A stretch of DNA of 64,000 bases from Hyphomicrobiales bacterium (GTDB lineage: Bacteria > Pseudomonadota > Alphaproteobacteria > Rhizobiales > Rhizobiaceae), in the NCBI GenBank assembly GCA_900468285.1, contig UBTF01000007.1, positions 124,001-188,000 of the forward strand, written 5' to 3'. Shown here one piece after another: positions 46,964-57,780 of the stretch. How positions within the stretch are numbered: position 1 is the stretch's first letter; each line of letters begins with the position of its first letter. Below the pieces are notes generated by a model. That model searched no databases, was not told where the DNA came from, and worked only from the letters and a program-made list of their open reading frames with translations. The translations under genes and the position numbers were made by a program.

Positions 46964-47527
46964 TCAGACGGCCTCGACCTCCTGAACCTCAGGCACGAAG
47001 TGACGCAGCAGGTTCTGTACGCCGTGCTTCAGGGTTGCCGTCGACGACGGGCAACCGGAGCAGGCGCCCTTCATGTTGAGGAAGACCGTGCCATCGCGGA
47101 AACCGCGGAAGGTGATGTCGCCACCATCCTGCGCCACGGCAGGGCGAACGCGCGTTTCAAGCAGTTCCTTGATCGTTGCAACGATGGTTTCGTCGCCCGC
47201 TTCGAAGAATTCCTCTTCTTCATCGGAAATCTCGGCGGCCACGGCTGTGCCCATCAAGGGACGCCCGGACATGAAATGCTCCATGATCGAGCCGAGAATG
47301 GCGGGCTTGAGGTGCTGCCACTCCGCACCATCCTTCGTGACGGTGATGAAATCAAAGCCGTAATAGACGCCCGTCACACCCGGTATCTCGAACAGGACAG
47401 CCGCCAGCGGTGACGCCTGCGCCTGCGAGGCATTCAGGAACTCCGCCGTTCCGCTTTCCAGAACAACCTTGCCCGGGAGAAACTTGAGCGTGGCCGGGTT
47501 TGGCGTGGTTTCCGTCTGAATGAACAT
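46964..47527 (-). CDS. NifU-like iron-sulfur carrier (Nfu type)
   Basis: The 187-residue protein has an N-terminal Nfu_N domain (MFIQTETTPNPATLKFLPGK) and a C-terminal NifU-like domain with the cluster-binding CSGC in MKGACSGCPSSTATLKHG. It would carry 4Fe-4S clusters to target enzymes such as MiaB. Start chosen at ATG 47527; the frame continues 8 codons upstream without need. It begins the nfu-tsaB-rimI group. Confidence 0.94.
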   Translation of the reverse strand: MFIQTETTPNPATLKFLPGKVVLESGTAEFLNASQAQASPLAAVLFEIPGVTGVYYGFDFITVTKDGAEWQHLKPAILGSIMEHFMSGRPLMGTAVAAEISDEEEEFFEAGDETIVATIKELLETRVRPAVAQDGGDITFRGFRDGTVFLNMKGACSGCPSSTATLKHGVQNLLRHFVPEVQEVEAV

Positions 47528-47667
47528 TTCAATCTCCTTCGGGACCGTCATTGGACATCCCGGAATTTAGAATACTTCCAAAATACGTCGGACGGAGCCT
47601 GACTTCAAGCCCTTACATGACTGCGCCATTCAAGAAATCCGCGCCAGCGGGCTGGCAGGTCCTTGCC

Positions 47668-48159
47668 TCAACACAATGCGTCGATTTCCTCGTCGGTCAA
47701 TGTATCGGGCAGAACCGTGACCGGAATGGGGAAGGCCGCGCCGCGTCCGGCAATCGAGGAAACCAGCGGTCCAGGGCCATCCTTGGTCGATCCCGCCGCA
47801 AGCACCAGAATTGCGATATCACGGTCCTCTTCGATCAGACCATGGATCTGCTCTGCAGCATTGCCTTCGCGGATGACCGCTTCCGGCTCTATGCCCACAG
47901 TTTCACGGATGCGCTGGGCAACCTTGGCCAGCGATGCTTCGGCCTCTTCGCGGGCTTCCGCGCGCATGATCTGCTCGACACCGAGCCACTGCTGAAAATC
48001 GCCTTCGGGAATGACATAGAGAAGGATCAGGGCACCATTCGAATTCTTGGCGCGGCGTCCGGCATAATGAACCGCCCTTTCGCATTCGGGTGTGCCGTCT
48101 ATCACCGCCAGAAACTTGCGTCGGTGTCCTTCAAGGCGCGAAAGGCGTTTCGATACCAT
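47668..48159 (-). CDS. Universal stress protein family (UspA)
   Basis: The 163-residue protein fits the Usp fold: RKFLAVIDGTPECERAVHYA near residue 14, a central helical region, and AILVLAAGSTKDGPGPLVSSIAGR resembling the GxxG-x9-GS ATP-binding motif. The partial motif means nucleotide binding is uncertain. Such proteins aid survival in stress. It lies between trpS and nfu, downstream of the trpS terminator. Confidence 0.9.
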   Translation of the reverse strand: MVSKRLSRLEGHRRKFLAVIDGTPECERAVHYAGRRAKNSNGALILLYVIPEGDFQQWLGVEQIMRAEAREEAEASLAKVAQRIRETVGIEPEAVIREGNAAEQIHGLIEEDRDIAILVLAAGSTKDGPGPLVSSIAGRGAAFPIPVTVLPDTLTDEEIDALC

Positions 48160-48185
48160 GGCGTACTCCTGTTTTCGCCGTTACG

Positions 48186-48212
48186 GCAAAAGCCGCCCGA
48201 CGGTTCGGGCGG
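48186..48212 (-). terminator. Rho-independent terminator after trpS
   Basis: On the minus strand CCGCCCGA-ACCG-TCGGGCGG is a perfect 8-base-pair stem followed by CTTTTG, located 57 bases after the trpS stop. Confidence 0.8.
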
Positions 48213-48268
48213 ACCTTATATCAATTTCCGCGATTCAAAAATGCTCTCTCGCCCGCATTCACAGGTGA

Positions 48269-49333
48269 TCAGCGCAGGAAGCCGATGATGTCCCTGACCT
48301 CGTTCATGGTTTTCTCGGCAATGCTGCCCGCCCGCTCGCCGCCATCCTTGAGGATTGCGTCGATATGGCTGACATCGTCCAGCAGGCGTCGCATTTCTGC
48401 GTTGATGGGCGCAAGTACCGTCACGGCCAGATCCACCAGCGCGGGCTTGAAGGCAGAGAATTGCTGGCCACCGAATTCCGAGAGCACGTCTGCCTTGGTC
48501 TTGTCGGAGAGCGCGGCATAGATGCCGACGAGATTTTCCGCTTCCGCGCGGCCCTTCAGGCCATCGACTTCGCTTGGCAGCGCATCCGGGTCTGTCTTTG
48601 CCTTCTTGATCTTTCTGGAGATCGCATCGACATCGTCCATCAGATTGATGCGCGACAGATCGGATGGGTCCGACTTCGACATCTTCTTCGTGCCGTCCTT
48701 GAGGGACATCACGCGCGGTGCAGGCCCGCCGATCAGCGGCTCCACCATCGGGAAATAGGCGTGTACGGGCTCATCGCCCACCTTGATATCGACGCCGAGG
48801 CCCGTGGTGCGGATATGATTGCCGAAATCGATGTTGAATTTCTGGGCGATATCGCGCGCAAGCTCAAGATGCTGTTTCTGGTCGTCGCCAACGGGAACAT
48901 GCGTGGCGCGGTAAACCAGAATGTCTGCGGCCATCAGGCTTGGGTAAGCCAGAAGACCAAGCGAAACCTGCTCGGTGTTCTTGCCCGACTTGTCCTTGAA
49001 CTGGGTCATGCGCTCCATCCAGCCGATGCGCGCAACGCAGTTGAACACCCATGCCAGCTCGGCATGTTGCGGAACAGCCGACTGGTTGAAGACGATGTGC
49101 TTGACCGGATCGATGCCCGCCGCGATGAAGGCGGCAGCAATCGAGCGCGTCTGTGCCTTGAGGTCGCTATGGACGAGCTGGGCGGTAATCGCGTGCATGT
49201 CGACAACGCAATAGATGCAGTCATTGTCTTCCTGCAGCGCCACGAACTTGCGGATAGCCCCGAGATAGTTACCGAGATGGAGGTTTCCCGTGGGCTGGAC
49301 ACCCGAAAAAACCAGCGGCTTGAATGCGTTCAT
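48269..49333 (-). CDS. trpS: Tryptophanyl-tRNA synthetase
   Basis: The 354-residue class Ic synthetase has the HIGH-type motif [16 protein letters not shown] near residue 9 and the KMSKS loop [13 protein letters not shown] near 222. I prefer ATG 49333, six bases after GAGG, over ATG 49339 directly abutting it. It charges tRNA-Trp in the cytoplasm. It follows murJ by 93 bases and has its own terminator. Confidence 0.96.
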   Translation of the reverse strand: MNAFKPLVFSGVQPTGNLHLGNYLGAIRKFVALQEDNDCIYCVVDMHAITAQLVHSDLKAQTRSIAAAFIAAGIDPVKHIVFNQSAVPQHAELAWVFNCVARIGWMERMTQFKDKSGKNTEQVSLGLLAYPSLMAADILVYRATHVPVGDDQKQHLELARDIAQKFNIDFGNHIRTTGLGVDIKVGDEPVHAYFPMVEPLIGGPAPRVMSLKDGTKKMSKSDPSDLSRINLMDDVDAISRKIKKAKTDPDALPSEVDGLKGRAEAENLVGIYAALSDKTKADVLSEFGGQQFSAFKPALVDLAVTVLAPINAEMRRLLDDVSHIDAILKDGGERAGSIAEKTMNEVRDIIGFLR

Positions 49334-49426
49334 GTTCATCCTCGAAAAGGCTGGTGGAGGGCCTCGCCCCATGTTTCAGATTGGGTTTCAAATTGGCCGC
49401 GCTTATGCACCCACAACAGCGCGCAA

Positions 49427-51028
49427 TCAAGCGTCATCGGTGGTCTGCGTCTGAGTTTCCTGCTTCGCCTTGCGGCGCTTCAATCCTCGCTTGATCATGG
49501 CCAGATTGGCACCGCCCGAAAGGAAGGCCAGGCCGAAATAGAGGATCATGGACGCCAGAACGAGGCCAGCGAGCGTACCGACCCGCATGATGACGGAAGC
49601 AGAAGACGACAGTTCATATTGCAGATGGCCAAGCGCATAGTAGATCACAGCCGCCATTGCCGCCGCGCAGATGATCAATCGCGGAATGCGGGTCAGGAGT
49701 GGAATATCCAGCTGCCAGTGTCCCCGCCACATCAGCATACCGAACAGCAGTGCCGCATTGACCCATCCAGCCGTGATTTCTGCCGTCGCGATGCCGATGC
49801 CGCCATAGAGCGGGAACAATGTCAGCGCCAGAGAGATGTTCACGACCACGGAAATGGCGGCAAATATCATCGGCGTGCGCGTGTCTTCGCGTGCGAAGAA
49901 GCCGGGAATGAAGGCCTTGATGAGCACGAAGGCGGGCAGGCCCAGACCATAGACGCCAAGGATCTGTGCGACCGTTACCGTTGCCGATGGCGAGAAATTT
50001 CCGCGCTCATAGAGAAACCGCACAATCGGCTCTGCCATGACGAGCAGCGCCGCCGCTGCTGGCAGCGTCAGAAACATCACGAATTCGACCGAACGGTTCT
50101 GCAGATTTGCCGCCTCGACCTGATGACCGCCCCTAAGCGCCCGTGCAAGCTCCGGCAAGAGCACCGTCGCCACCGCGATGCCGACGACGCCGAGGGGAAG
50201 CTGGTAGATGCGGTCCGCATAGGCCAGCGACGAGATGACGCCATCGCCACCGGACGCGATATTGGTATTAATCAGCAGATTGATCTGGGTAATTCCGCCC
50301 GTGATGGCGGCGGGCAAGGCGAGGATCAGCAGGCGCTTGACGTTTGGCGTCATTTTTGGACGGCGAAAGCCGATCTTGATGCCGGCATGGCGCACGGCAA
50401 TCCAGACGATGGCCAGCTGTACGAAGCCTGCGGCCATGACACCCCAGGACAGCGCATAGCCCACCTGCAAGGGATCGAAATTCTTCCACCAGGCCGCGCC
50501 CAGCACGCCGATGAGGATGATGTTGAGAAAGACCGGGGCGATTGCTGCGGCGAAATAACGGTGCAGCGAATTCAACATGCCGCCCATCATGGCGGCCAGC
50601 GACATGCAGGCCAGATAGGGGAACATGATGGTTGCCAGCTGGACCGTGTTGTCGAACTTGACGGCATCATTGACGAAGCCAGGCGCGATCACCGTTCGCA
50701 CGATGAGCGGCATCGAAAGCTCCATGATGATCGTCAGGACCATCAGGACGGTAAAGAGAACGCCGAAGACTTCTTCCGAAAAGCGTCTGGCGCCTTCCAT
50801 GCCGTTGGCTTCGATTTCCTTGGCAAACAGCGGCACGAAGGCGGAGTTGAATGCGCCCTCGGCAAACAGCCGACGAAACGTGTTGGGAAAACGGAATGCG
50901 GCGTTGAAGGCATCCGCCACCGGCCCGGTGCCCACAGCCGCCGCCATGAGCATTTCGCGGACGAAACCGAAGAGACGGCTACCGAGTGTGGCGGTGCCGA
51001 CGGTTGCAAATTTGGCGATGAGGCCCAT
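49427..51028 (-). CDS. murJ: Lipid II flippase MurJ
   Basis: MurJ flips lipid-linked peptidoglycan precursor across the inner membrane. The 533-residue MOP-superfamily protein has about 14 hydrophobic segments, and the N-terminal GTATLGSRLFGFVREMLMA and RFPNTFRRLFAEGAFNSAFVP stretches are family hallmarks. The C-terminal tail is basic. Its start is 8 bases after the glnD stop; this glnD-murJ coupling is usual in rhizobia. Confidence 0.96.
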   Translation of the reverse strand: MGLIAKFATVGTATLGSRLFGFVREMLMAAAVGTGPVADAFNAAFRFPNTFRRLFAEGAFNSAFVPLFAKEIEANGMEGARRFSEEVFGVLFTVLMVLTIIMELSMPLIVRTVIAPGFVNDAVKFDNTVQLATIMFPYLACMSLAAMMGGMLNSLHRYFAAAIAPVFLNIILIGVLGAAWWKNFDPLQVGYALSWGVMAAGFVQLAIVWIAVRHAGIKIGFRRPKMTPNVKRLLILALPAAITGGITQINLLINTNIASGGDGVISSLAYADRIYQLPLGVVGIAVATVLLPELARALRGGHQVEAANLQNRSVEFVMFLTLPAAAALLVMAEPIVRFLYERGNFSPSATVTVAQILGVYGLGLPAFVLIKAFIPGFFAREDTRTPMIFAAISVVVNISLALTLFPLYGGIGIATAEITAGWVNAALLFGMLMWRGHWQLDIPLLTRIPRLIICAAAMAAVIYYALGHLQYELSSSASVIMRVGTLAGLVLASMILYFGLAFLSGGANLAMIKRGLKRRKAKQETQTQTTDDA

Positions 51029-51036
51029 TGTCTATC

Positions 51037-53904
51037 TCAAGCTTTCGCAGTGCGTGCGGCGGGCAGAGCCGCAACATCGGGATGGGCGATGATGCCGGGC
51101 GGCATCCGATCTCGCAATTCATCTTCCTGCTCGGCCATCACAGCCTTGAGCCGGGAGGCGATACTCGCCTGGCGGTTATCCGTCATCACCTTCTGGCCGA
51201 ACAGGTCGGTCACATAGAAGGTATCGATGACCTTTTCGCCAAAAGTGGTAATCCGTGCGGAGGTGATATCCAGCGAAAGATCCGCAAGCACCGCCGTCAT
51301 ATCCGCCAGAAGGCCGGGCCTGTCGAGGCATTCCACCTCGATGACCGTAAACTTGTTGGACAGCCCGTTCGAAATGGTAACGGACGGCGGAATGTTGAAG
51401 GTCTTGCTTTTCTTGCGGCTCTTGGTGCGGGTCGCAATCATTTCTGGAATGCGCTTCTTGCCCGCCAGAACCTCTTCGATCAGCTTGCCGATATTGTTGG
51501 CGCGCCGTGTCTCGTCCTCATCGATCGGAAATTCCCGGTTGATGAGGATCGTATCGAGCGCGCGGCCATCCGAAGTGGTGAAGATCTGCGCATCCGCGAT
51601 ATTGGCACCGGCAGCGGCACAGGCGCCTGTTATGATGGACAACAGGCGGGGATGGTCGGGCGCAAGGATCGTGATCTCGGTAATGGCGTGGAAGGAATGG
51701 GTCCGCACCATCGTCGAAAGCGCCGTTTCGCGCTTGTCCGACTCTCTGAGAAAGCGAGTGTGGCGGATCTGGTCCTGCAGATCGACCGAGAGCAGATAGG
51801 GCTCGTAGTGCAGGCCGGTGTATTTGCGACGTGCCTTCTGGCCCCAGTCGGTCAGCGCATCGTAAAGTGCCTGCCGGGCAATCTTGGCGCGTTCCTTGCG
51901 CGATGTTTCCGAAAAGCCGCCGGACAGAAGAAGCTCGGTCTCATAATAGAGCGTGCGCAGCAGCTGGCCCTTCCAGCCGTTCCACACATCCGGCCCCACG
52001 GCCCTGATGTCGCAGACCGTCAGAATGAGCAGCATTTTCAGCCGCTCCATGGACTGCACCTTGTCGGCAAAATCGGTGATGGTCTTGCGGTCGTGCAGGT
52101 CTCGCGTCTGGGCAACCATCGACATCAGCAGGTGTTGCTCGATCAGCCAGACCACGGTTTCGGTCTGCTTGTTGCTCAAGCGGAAACGCTGGCACAGCTT
52201 GCGCGCCACGCGGGCCCCGGCAATGGAATGGTCTTCCTGTCGTCCCTTGGCAACATCGTGCAGCAAGACGGCCAGATAAAGCGCATCCCGGTCTTCGATA
52301 GCCGGCATCAGCTGATTGACCAACGGATGGGTATCGATCGCCTGCCCCTTGTCGATCTCGGACAAAACGGCGACAGAGCGGATCAGATGCTCATCCACCG
52401 TATAGTGGTGATACATGTTGAACTGCATCATGGCGACGATCTTGCCGAATTCAGGAATGAACTTGCCGAGTACACCGGCCTCGTTCATCCGCCGCAGGGT
52501 CAGTGCCGGGTCGCGTCTTGAGGTCAGGATGGACAGGAAGAGCCGGTTGGCCTCCTCGTTTTCGCGAAGCTCGTGATTGATGAGCGCCAGCGAACGGGTG
52601 ACAACGCGAAGCGCGTCCGGGTGAAGCTCGAGATTGTTGATGTCGGCAACGTGGAACAGTCTGATGATGCTGACCGGGTCCCTGCGGAACACTTCGGCAT
52701 TGGCAAGCGCAATGCGGCCGCGATCTTCCACGAATTCATCCGAACCAGGGATCTTGCGCAGACGATGGGCAAAGCGGCTGAAGACCCCGGAAAGCCCGGG
52801 CACGTCCTTGGCCTGCTTGTCTTCCAGCGCCGCGCACAAAATGCGTGTCAGGTCTCCGACATCCTTGGCGACGAGGAAATAGTGCTTCATGAACCGCTCC
52901 ACCGCCGAAAGACCGGGGCGGGGCTGATAGTTCAGGGCGGCCGCGATTTCGCGCTGGATATCGAAGGACAGGCGTTCTTCCGCCTTGCCCGTGATGAAAT
53001 GCATCTGGCACCGGACGGTCCAGAGAAAGTCGTCCGCCTTTTCAAACAGCTTCAATTCGCGCCGGGACAAGACGCCCAGCTTGACGAGTTCCGCCGTGTC
53101 GCGAACGTGGTAATAATATTTGGCGATCCAGAACAGCGTGTGCAGGTCGCGCAGGCCGCCCTTGCCTTCCTTGACATTCGGCTCGACCAGATAGCGCGTA
53201 TCGCCCGCCTTGCGGTGGCGCTGGTCGCGCTCGGCAAGCTTGGCGGCAATGAATTCCGGTCCGCTGCTGGTCACCACCTCGGTTTCGAAGCGCCGCTCCA
53301 GCTCATCGGCAAGCGCCTGCTTGCCGCAGATGGCGCGCATTTCCAGAATGGCCGTGCGGATGGTCATGTCCGCCTTGGAAAGACGGATGCATTCATCCAC
53401 GGAACGCGTGGCGTGGCCGACCTTGAAGCCGACATCCCAGAGAATATAGAGAACGAACTCGATGGCCTTGTTCATGTCAGGCGTGGCCTTGGGCGGAAGC
53501 AGGAACAGGAGATCGATATCCGATCCCGGCGCAAGCGTGCCGCGTCCATATCCGCCGACAGCCGTGATCGCCACCTGCGGGGCATCCTGCGGATAGACAT
53601 AGGTGCATGTCAGATCGTAGAGGACTTCGATCAGCCGGTCCTGCAACCAGGAAATCCGGCGGGCGCAATCAATGCCGCCGCCTTCGGTGTCAAGCAGTTC
53701 GCGCGCCTTGTCGCGTCCCTGCCCGCTGGCTTTCTTGAAGATCGGCAAGAGGTCGGCGCGCACATCGGATACGCGTTTTCCGTCCTGCTTGAACACTGCG
53801 TCGCATTCGTGCTTGAGCGCCGCAACATCCAGTATCGCGGAAAAATCCAGGTCCTTGATGGCCATTGAGCCGACATCCATTTCTACTGGCTTTGCCTTTG
53901 GCAC
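51037..53904 (-). CDS. glnD: [Protein-PII] uridylyltransferase/uridylyl-removing enzyme
   Basis: GlnD senses glutamine and adds or removes UMP on PII proteins. The 955-residue protein has the nucleotidyltransferase motif [19 protein letters not shown] near residue 115, an HD domain with [14 protein letters not shown] near 530, and two C-terminal ACT domains (around 730-810 and 840-920). All domains are intact. GTG 53904 gives the full length; in-frame ATGs at 53880 and 53865 are alternatives. It lies between mutS and murJ. Confidence 0.96.
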   Translation of the reverse strand: MPKAKPVEMDVGSMAIKDLDFSAILDVAALKHECDAVFKQDGKRVSDVRADLLPIFKKASGQGRDKARELLDTEGGGIDCARRISWLQDRLIEVLYDLTCTYVYPQDAPQVAITAVGGYGRGTLAPGSDIDLLFLLPPKATPDMNKAIEFVLYILWDVGFKVGHATRSVDECIRLSKADMTIRTAILEMRAICGKQALADELERRFETEVVTSSGPEFIAAKLAERDQRHRKAGDTRYLVEPNVKEGKGGLRDLHTLFWIAKYYYHVRDTAELVKLGVLSRRELKLFEKADDFLWTVRCQMHFITGKAEERLSFDIQREIAAALNYQPRPGLSAVERFMKHYFLVAKDVGDLTRILCAALEDKQAKDVPGLSGVFSRFAHRLRKIPGSDEFVEDRGRIALANAEVFRRDPVSIIRLFHVADINNLELHPDALRVVTRSLALINHELRENEEANRLFLSILTSRRDPALTLRRMNEAGVLGKFIPEFGKIVAMMQFNMYHHYTVDEHLIRSVAVLSEIDKGQAIDTHPLVNQLMPAIEDRDALYLAVLLHDVAKGRQEDHSIAGARVARKLCQRFRLSNKQTETVVWLIEQHLLMSMVAQTRDLHDRKTITDFADKVQSMERLKMLLILTVCDIRAVGPDVWNGWKGQLLRTLYYETELLLSGGFSETSRKERAKIARQALYDALTDWGQKARRKYTGLHYEPYLLSVDLQDQIRHTRFLRESDKRETALSTMVRTHSFHAITEITILAPDHPRLLSIITGACAAAGANIADAQIFTTSDGRALDTILINREFPIDEDETRRANNIGKLIEEVLAGKKRIPEMIATRTKSRKKSKTFNIPPSVTISNGLSNKFTVIEVECLDRPGLLADMTAVLADLSLDITSARITTFGEKVIDTFYVTDLFGQKVMTDNRQASIASRLKAVMAEQEDELRDRMPPGIIAHPDVAALPAARTAKA

Positions 53905-53949
53905 AGCCCTATAGCGTTTTTTAGGCGTGATGGACAGGCACTGTAAATC

Positions 53950-56664
53950 TCAAGCGTTGCCAAGTTGTTTCTTGAGAGAATAAAGGGCATCCAGCGCCTC
54001 GCGCGGGGTCATCTCGTCGGGATTGAGCGCCTTGAGGGCTTCGTCCACCTTCGAATTTCCAAGGCTGCGCTTTTCCTCGCGACGCACCGCAATCTGGAAC
54101 AGCGGCAGGTCATCGATCAGCTGGCTTGCCGGGTTCTTGCGGTCCGCATCTTCCAGCTTCGTCAGCACATCCTTCGCCCGCTCCACCACCGAGGCCGGAA
54201 GTCCGGCAAGGCGGGCGACCTGAATGCCGTAGGACCTGTCAGCCGCACCGGGCCCAACCTCGTGCAAAAAGATCACATCGCCTTCCCATTCGCGCACCTT
54301 CATGGTCGCATTGGAAAGACGCGGCAGCTTTTCCGAAAGAACGGTCAGTTCATGGAAATGGGTGGCGAACAGCCCCCGGCACCGGTTGGCCTCGTGAAGA
54401 TGCTCCACCGCAGCCCAGGCGATGGAAAGCCCGTCAAAGGTCGCCGTTCCGCGCCCGATCTCATCCAGAATGACCAGCGAGCGATCCGTGGCCTGATTGA
54501 GAATGGCGGCTGTCTCAACCATTTCAACCATGAAGGTCGAGCGACCGCGCGCCAGATCATCCGATGCACCAACGCGCGAGAACAGGCGATCGACGATGCC
54601 GATATGCGCTGAACCTGCCGGAACGAAGGAACCGATCTGGCCCAGAATGGCGATCAGGGCATTCTGGCGCAGGAATGTCGATTTACCGCCCATGTTGGGA
54701 CCGGTCAGCAGCCAGATGGCACCATTTCTGTCACCAATCGCAGCCGACAGATCGCAGTCATTGGCAATGAAGGGGCCGGTGGACTGGCGGCGCAGCGCCT
54801 GCTCGACGACCGGATGCCGTCCGCCCTTGATCCTGAACATCATGGAATCGTCGATGACGGGTCGGCAATAGGCCTGCTCGGCGGCGAGATAGGCCAGGCT
54901 TGCGGCAACATCGATCCGCGCCAGCGCCAGGGCGCCCGCCTTGATCACTTCGGCTTGCGCGACAACGGCCTGAACCATCCTGTCGAAAGCCTGCAATTCC
55001 ATGGACAGCGCCTGTGCGGCGGCATTGGCGATCCGGCTTTCCAGATCGGCAAGCTCCGTGGTGGTGAAGCGCATGGCGCCCGCCATGGTCTGGCGATGAA
55101 TGAAGCGCGCCTTTGCCTCATCGCCCGCCATCATGACATCGGCATTGCCAGCGGAAACCTCGATGAAATAGCCAAGCACATTGTTGTGCTTGATCTTCAG
55201 CGATTTTATCCCGGTTTCCTCTGAATATTGAAGCTGAAGCCCGGCAATGACCCGGCGCGACTGGTCTCTCAGCGCCCTTATCTCGTCCAGTTCTGGATCG
55301 AAACCATCCCGCACGAAGCCGCCGTCGCGCTTGAGCAGCGGAAGCTCGTCGGCAAGCGTTGCGCCCAGCATTGCACACAGGGTGGCAGGCAGGGCTTTGA
55401 GATCGGCAAGCGCGTCTGCCAGTTCATCCGGCAGCAGGCCGCGGTCGAGCAGCTCGGCCACATCAGCCGCTGCGGCAAGCCCAAGCCGCAGCGCTCCCAG
55501 ATCCCTCGGTCCTCCGCGATCCAGCGCAAGACGCGACAGGGCGCGCGGCATGTCGGCCACCTGTTTTAAGGCGTCGCGTAATCCATCCGAAAGGGCAACG
55601 TCATCCAGCAGGTAGGATACGGCATCCAGGCGGGCGTTGATCTTGGCTGGATCGGTCAACGGCGACATCAGACGCTCGGCAAGCAGGCGCGCTCCCCCGC
55701 CCGTCACGGTGCGGTTGATGGCATGAAGAAGCGAACCGTCGCGCTCGCCAGACAGAGTCTTCGTCAGTTCCAGATTGGCCCGCGTGGCGGGGTCGATGAA
55801 AAGCGTGGATGCCGCACTTTCCCGCTCCGGCAACCCCAGAGGCGGGCGTTCGGCAATCTGAGTCTTCTCCACATAGGCAACGGCTGCGGCAGCAGCCGCC
55901 ATCTCGACCCGTGAAAACGTGCCGAAGCCATCCAGCGTGCTGACACCAAAATAGCGGGCGACGCGGCCCTCTGCGGTGGCGCTGTCGAAGAGAACGGCAG
56001 GTTGCGGCACGGCCACCCGGCCCAGCACGTCGAAAACCGCCTTCAGCTCTTCATCATGGAACAGGCTGTCGGCAACGATGACCTCGCGCGGATCGATCCG
56101 CCAGATATCGGCAAGAAGCCGGGTCAGCGTCGTCTCGGCCAGCCGGAAGACGCCGGTGGATATGTCGATCCAGGCCAGCGCAAACTGCGCCTCCGCGCTG
56201 CCGCGGATGCGGGCAAGCGCCATCAGGTAGTTCGATTCCGTTGGCGACAGAAGCTTTTCTTCCGTCAGCGTTCCGGGCGTGACCAGCCGCACAACATCGC
56301 GGCGCACGACGGATTTCGAACCGCGCTTCTTGGCTTCAGTGGGGTCTTCGACCTGTTCGCAAACGGCCACCCGGTAGCCGCGCAGGATCAGCTTTTGCAG
56401 ATAGTCATCGGCTGCATGAACCGGCACGCCGCACATGGGAATGTCCTGCCCCAGATGCTGGCCGCGCTTGGTCAGCGTAATGCCCAGTGCCCGCGAGGCT
56501 TCCGAGGCATCGTCAAAGAAAAGCTCGTAGAAGTCTCCCATGCGATAGAACAGCAGCGAACCGGGATTGTTCGCCTTGATCTCGATATATTGCTCCATCA
56601 TCGGAGTGGCCGAGGCGCGGCTCTCCTGCGAAATGAGCGAGGCAGTGGAGTGTACGTCCGTCAA
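53950..56664 (-). CDS. mutS: DNA mismatch repair protein MutS
   Basis: The 904-residue protein has the mismatch-contact Phe-x-Glu in [14 protein letters not shown] near residue 48, Walker [15 protein letters not shown] near 655, the VEMVETA region, Walker [20 protein letters not shown], and a C-terminal clamp/tetramer region. The longest frame uses TTG 56664 with a weak ribosome site; ATG 56601 ([14 protein letters not shown]) would still keep the whole domain I core. It binds mismatches and recruits MutL, which is not in the window. Confidence 0.96.
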   Translation of the reverse strand: MTDVHSTASLISQESRASATPMMEQYIEIKANNPGSLLFYRMGDFYELFFDDASEASRALGITLTKRGQHLGQDIPMCGVPVHAADDYLQKLILRGYRVAVCEQVEDPTEAKKRGSKSVVRRDVVRLVTPGTLTEEKLLSPTESNYLMALARIRGSAEAQFALAWIDISTGVFRLAETTLTRLLADIWRIDPREVIVADSLFHDEELKAVFDVLGRVAVPQPAVLFDSATAEGRVARYFGVSTLDGFGTFSRVEMAAAAAAVAYVEKTQIAERPPLGLPERESAASTLFIDPATRANLELTKTLSGERDGSLLHAINRTVTGGGARLLAERLMSPLTDPAKINARLDAVSYLLDDVALSDGLRDALKQVADMPRALSRLALDRGGPRDLGALRLGLAAAADVAELLDRGLLPDELADALADLKALPATLCAMLGATLADELPLLKRDGGFVRDGFDPELDEIRALRDQSRRVIAGLQLQYSEETGIKSLKIKHNNVLGYFIEVSAGNADVMMAGDEAKARFIHRQTMAGAMRFTTTELADLESRIANAAAQALSMELQAFDRMVQAVVAQAEVIKAGALALARIDVAASLAYLAAEQAYCRPVIDDSMMFRIKGGRHPVVEQALRRQSTGPFIANDCDLSAAIGDRNGAIWLLTGPNMGGKSTFLRQNALIAILGQIGSFVPAGSAHIGIVDRLFSRVGASDDLARGRSTFMVEMVETAAILNQATDRSLVILDEIGRGTATFDGLSIAWAAVEHLHEANRCRGLFATHFHELTVLSEKLPRLSNATMKVREWEGDVIFLHEVGPGAADRSYGIQVARLAGLPASVVERAKDVLTKLEDADRKNPASQLIDDLPLFQIAVRREEKRSLGNSKVDEALKALNPDEMTPREALDALYSLKKQLGNA

Positions 56665-56808
56665 TGGCTTTTCAATATCGCTGTGTGTTGCGGGAAACGA
56701 GGCCAGAGACTAACGGCCCCGCCCCTTCACCACAACAGCCAGAAGCCCGCTGCCCACAGGAAGCTTGCGGCCTGACGGCACCGTGCTTTCCAGTTGAATG
56801 CAGCTGGA

Positions 56809-57687
56809 CTAGCCGTTGAAACGATAGGATTCGCCGCCGTAATAATTGATGTAGCGACCCGCAATCGAGGAGACCGGCAGGATGACGAGGACATCCGTGG
56901 TGTTGAAGGCGTGATCGACGACGGCGCCTGAGCCGAACATGGCGCCGAGGCGCATATAGCCCTTGATCAGCGGCGGCATTCCGCTCAGCGCCTTGCGCGG
57001 ATTGATCGCCTCCATCGGCATCATGTCCATTTCGCGGTAGAGGTCCGGCAGTGCGGAAGCTGCCCAGTCACCCTTGGCGCCGCAGGTGTGGTGCAGGAAG
57101 GAGAGCGCCAGCGCATGGGCCTCAGGCTGAACACCGGGGAAGGACGCGCAACCGATCATGGCATCCATACGGTGGCGCACGGCATAGGCCCAGTTGCCCT
57201 GCCACAGCAGTTCCACCGTTCTCTTGGTACGATATTCCGGCAGCACGCAGGAGCGTCCAAGCTCCATGAACCGCTTGCCGGGATGGCGGGCAATCAGCCC
57301 TTCGATATCGAATTCGCTGGCCGAATAAAAACCGTTATGGGCAAAGGCCGTTTCCTGCCGCAGCAGACGGTACGTACCGACGATCTGGTCTTCGGTGTCA
57401 CCCTCTATCGAGTTATCCAGGACCAGCAGGTGATCGCAGACCGCGTCGAAGGCGTCGGCGTCGCGGCTGCGGCGCATGGCATCTGCGGGAAGGCGCGCGC
57501 CCATCTCCTCGACAAAGACGCGAAAGCGCACATGCTGTGCGGCATCGATTTCACGCTCGTTTCGGGCAAGCCGGGTTTCCAGAGATCCGATGCGGCCAAA
57601 GACGTCATCATTGCGCGTCTGCAAGGCAGGCCGGACGCTGATGACATTTCGCTCGCGAATGTCGTGTTCGAGAATTTCCGTGACCAT
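56809..57687 (-). CDS. olsB: Ornithine-acyl-ACP N-acyltransferase OlsB
   Basis: OlsB transfers a 3-hydroxyacyl chain from ACP to ornithine to form lyso-ornithine lipid, a phosphorus-free membrane lipid precursor. The 292-residue GNAT-like protein matches the family by AQHVRFRVFVEEMGARLPAD, the ELGRSCVLPEYR stretch, and the GCASFPGVQPEAHALALSFLHH region. I used ATG 57687; GTG 57732 is in frame upstream. A likely OlsA is encoded at 44.4 kb in the same block. Expression usually rises under phosphate limitation, but I see no clear Pho box. Confidence 0.9.
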   Translation of the reverse strand: MVTEILEHDIRERNVISVRPALQTRNDDVFGRIGSLETRLARNEREIDAAQHVRFRVFVEEMGARLPADAMRRSRDADAFDAVCDHLLVLDNSIEGDTEDQIVGTYRLLRQETAFAHNGFYSASEFDIEGLIARHPGKRFMELGRSCVLPEYRTKRTVELLWQGNWAYAVRHRMDAMIGCASFPGVQPEAHALALSFLHHTCGAKGDWAASALPDLYREMDMMPMEAINPRKALSGMPPLIKGYMRLGAMFGSGAVVDHAFNTTDVLVILPVSSIAGRYINYYGGESYRFNG

Positions 57688-57780
57688 GGAGAATCGCCCC
57701 ACCACCGTTTGGTTCTGGCTGTCATAAATCACTTCTTGACGACAAAACAGTGACAGTTAGCCGCGCAAAGGCCGCAGGTT

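Noticed and set aside
48365-51217. A 950-codon open frame on the plus strand, antisense to trpS and murJ
   Set aside because: It runs opposite two unmistakable genes. High GC at third positions removes stops from the antisense frame; the predicted protein is full of Arg, His, Gln and Asp with no domain.
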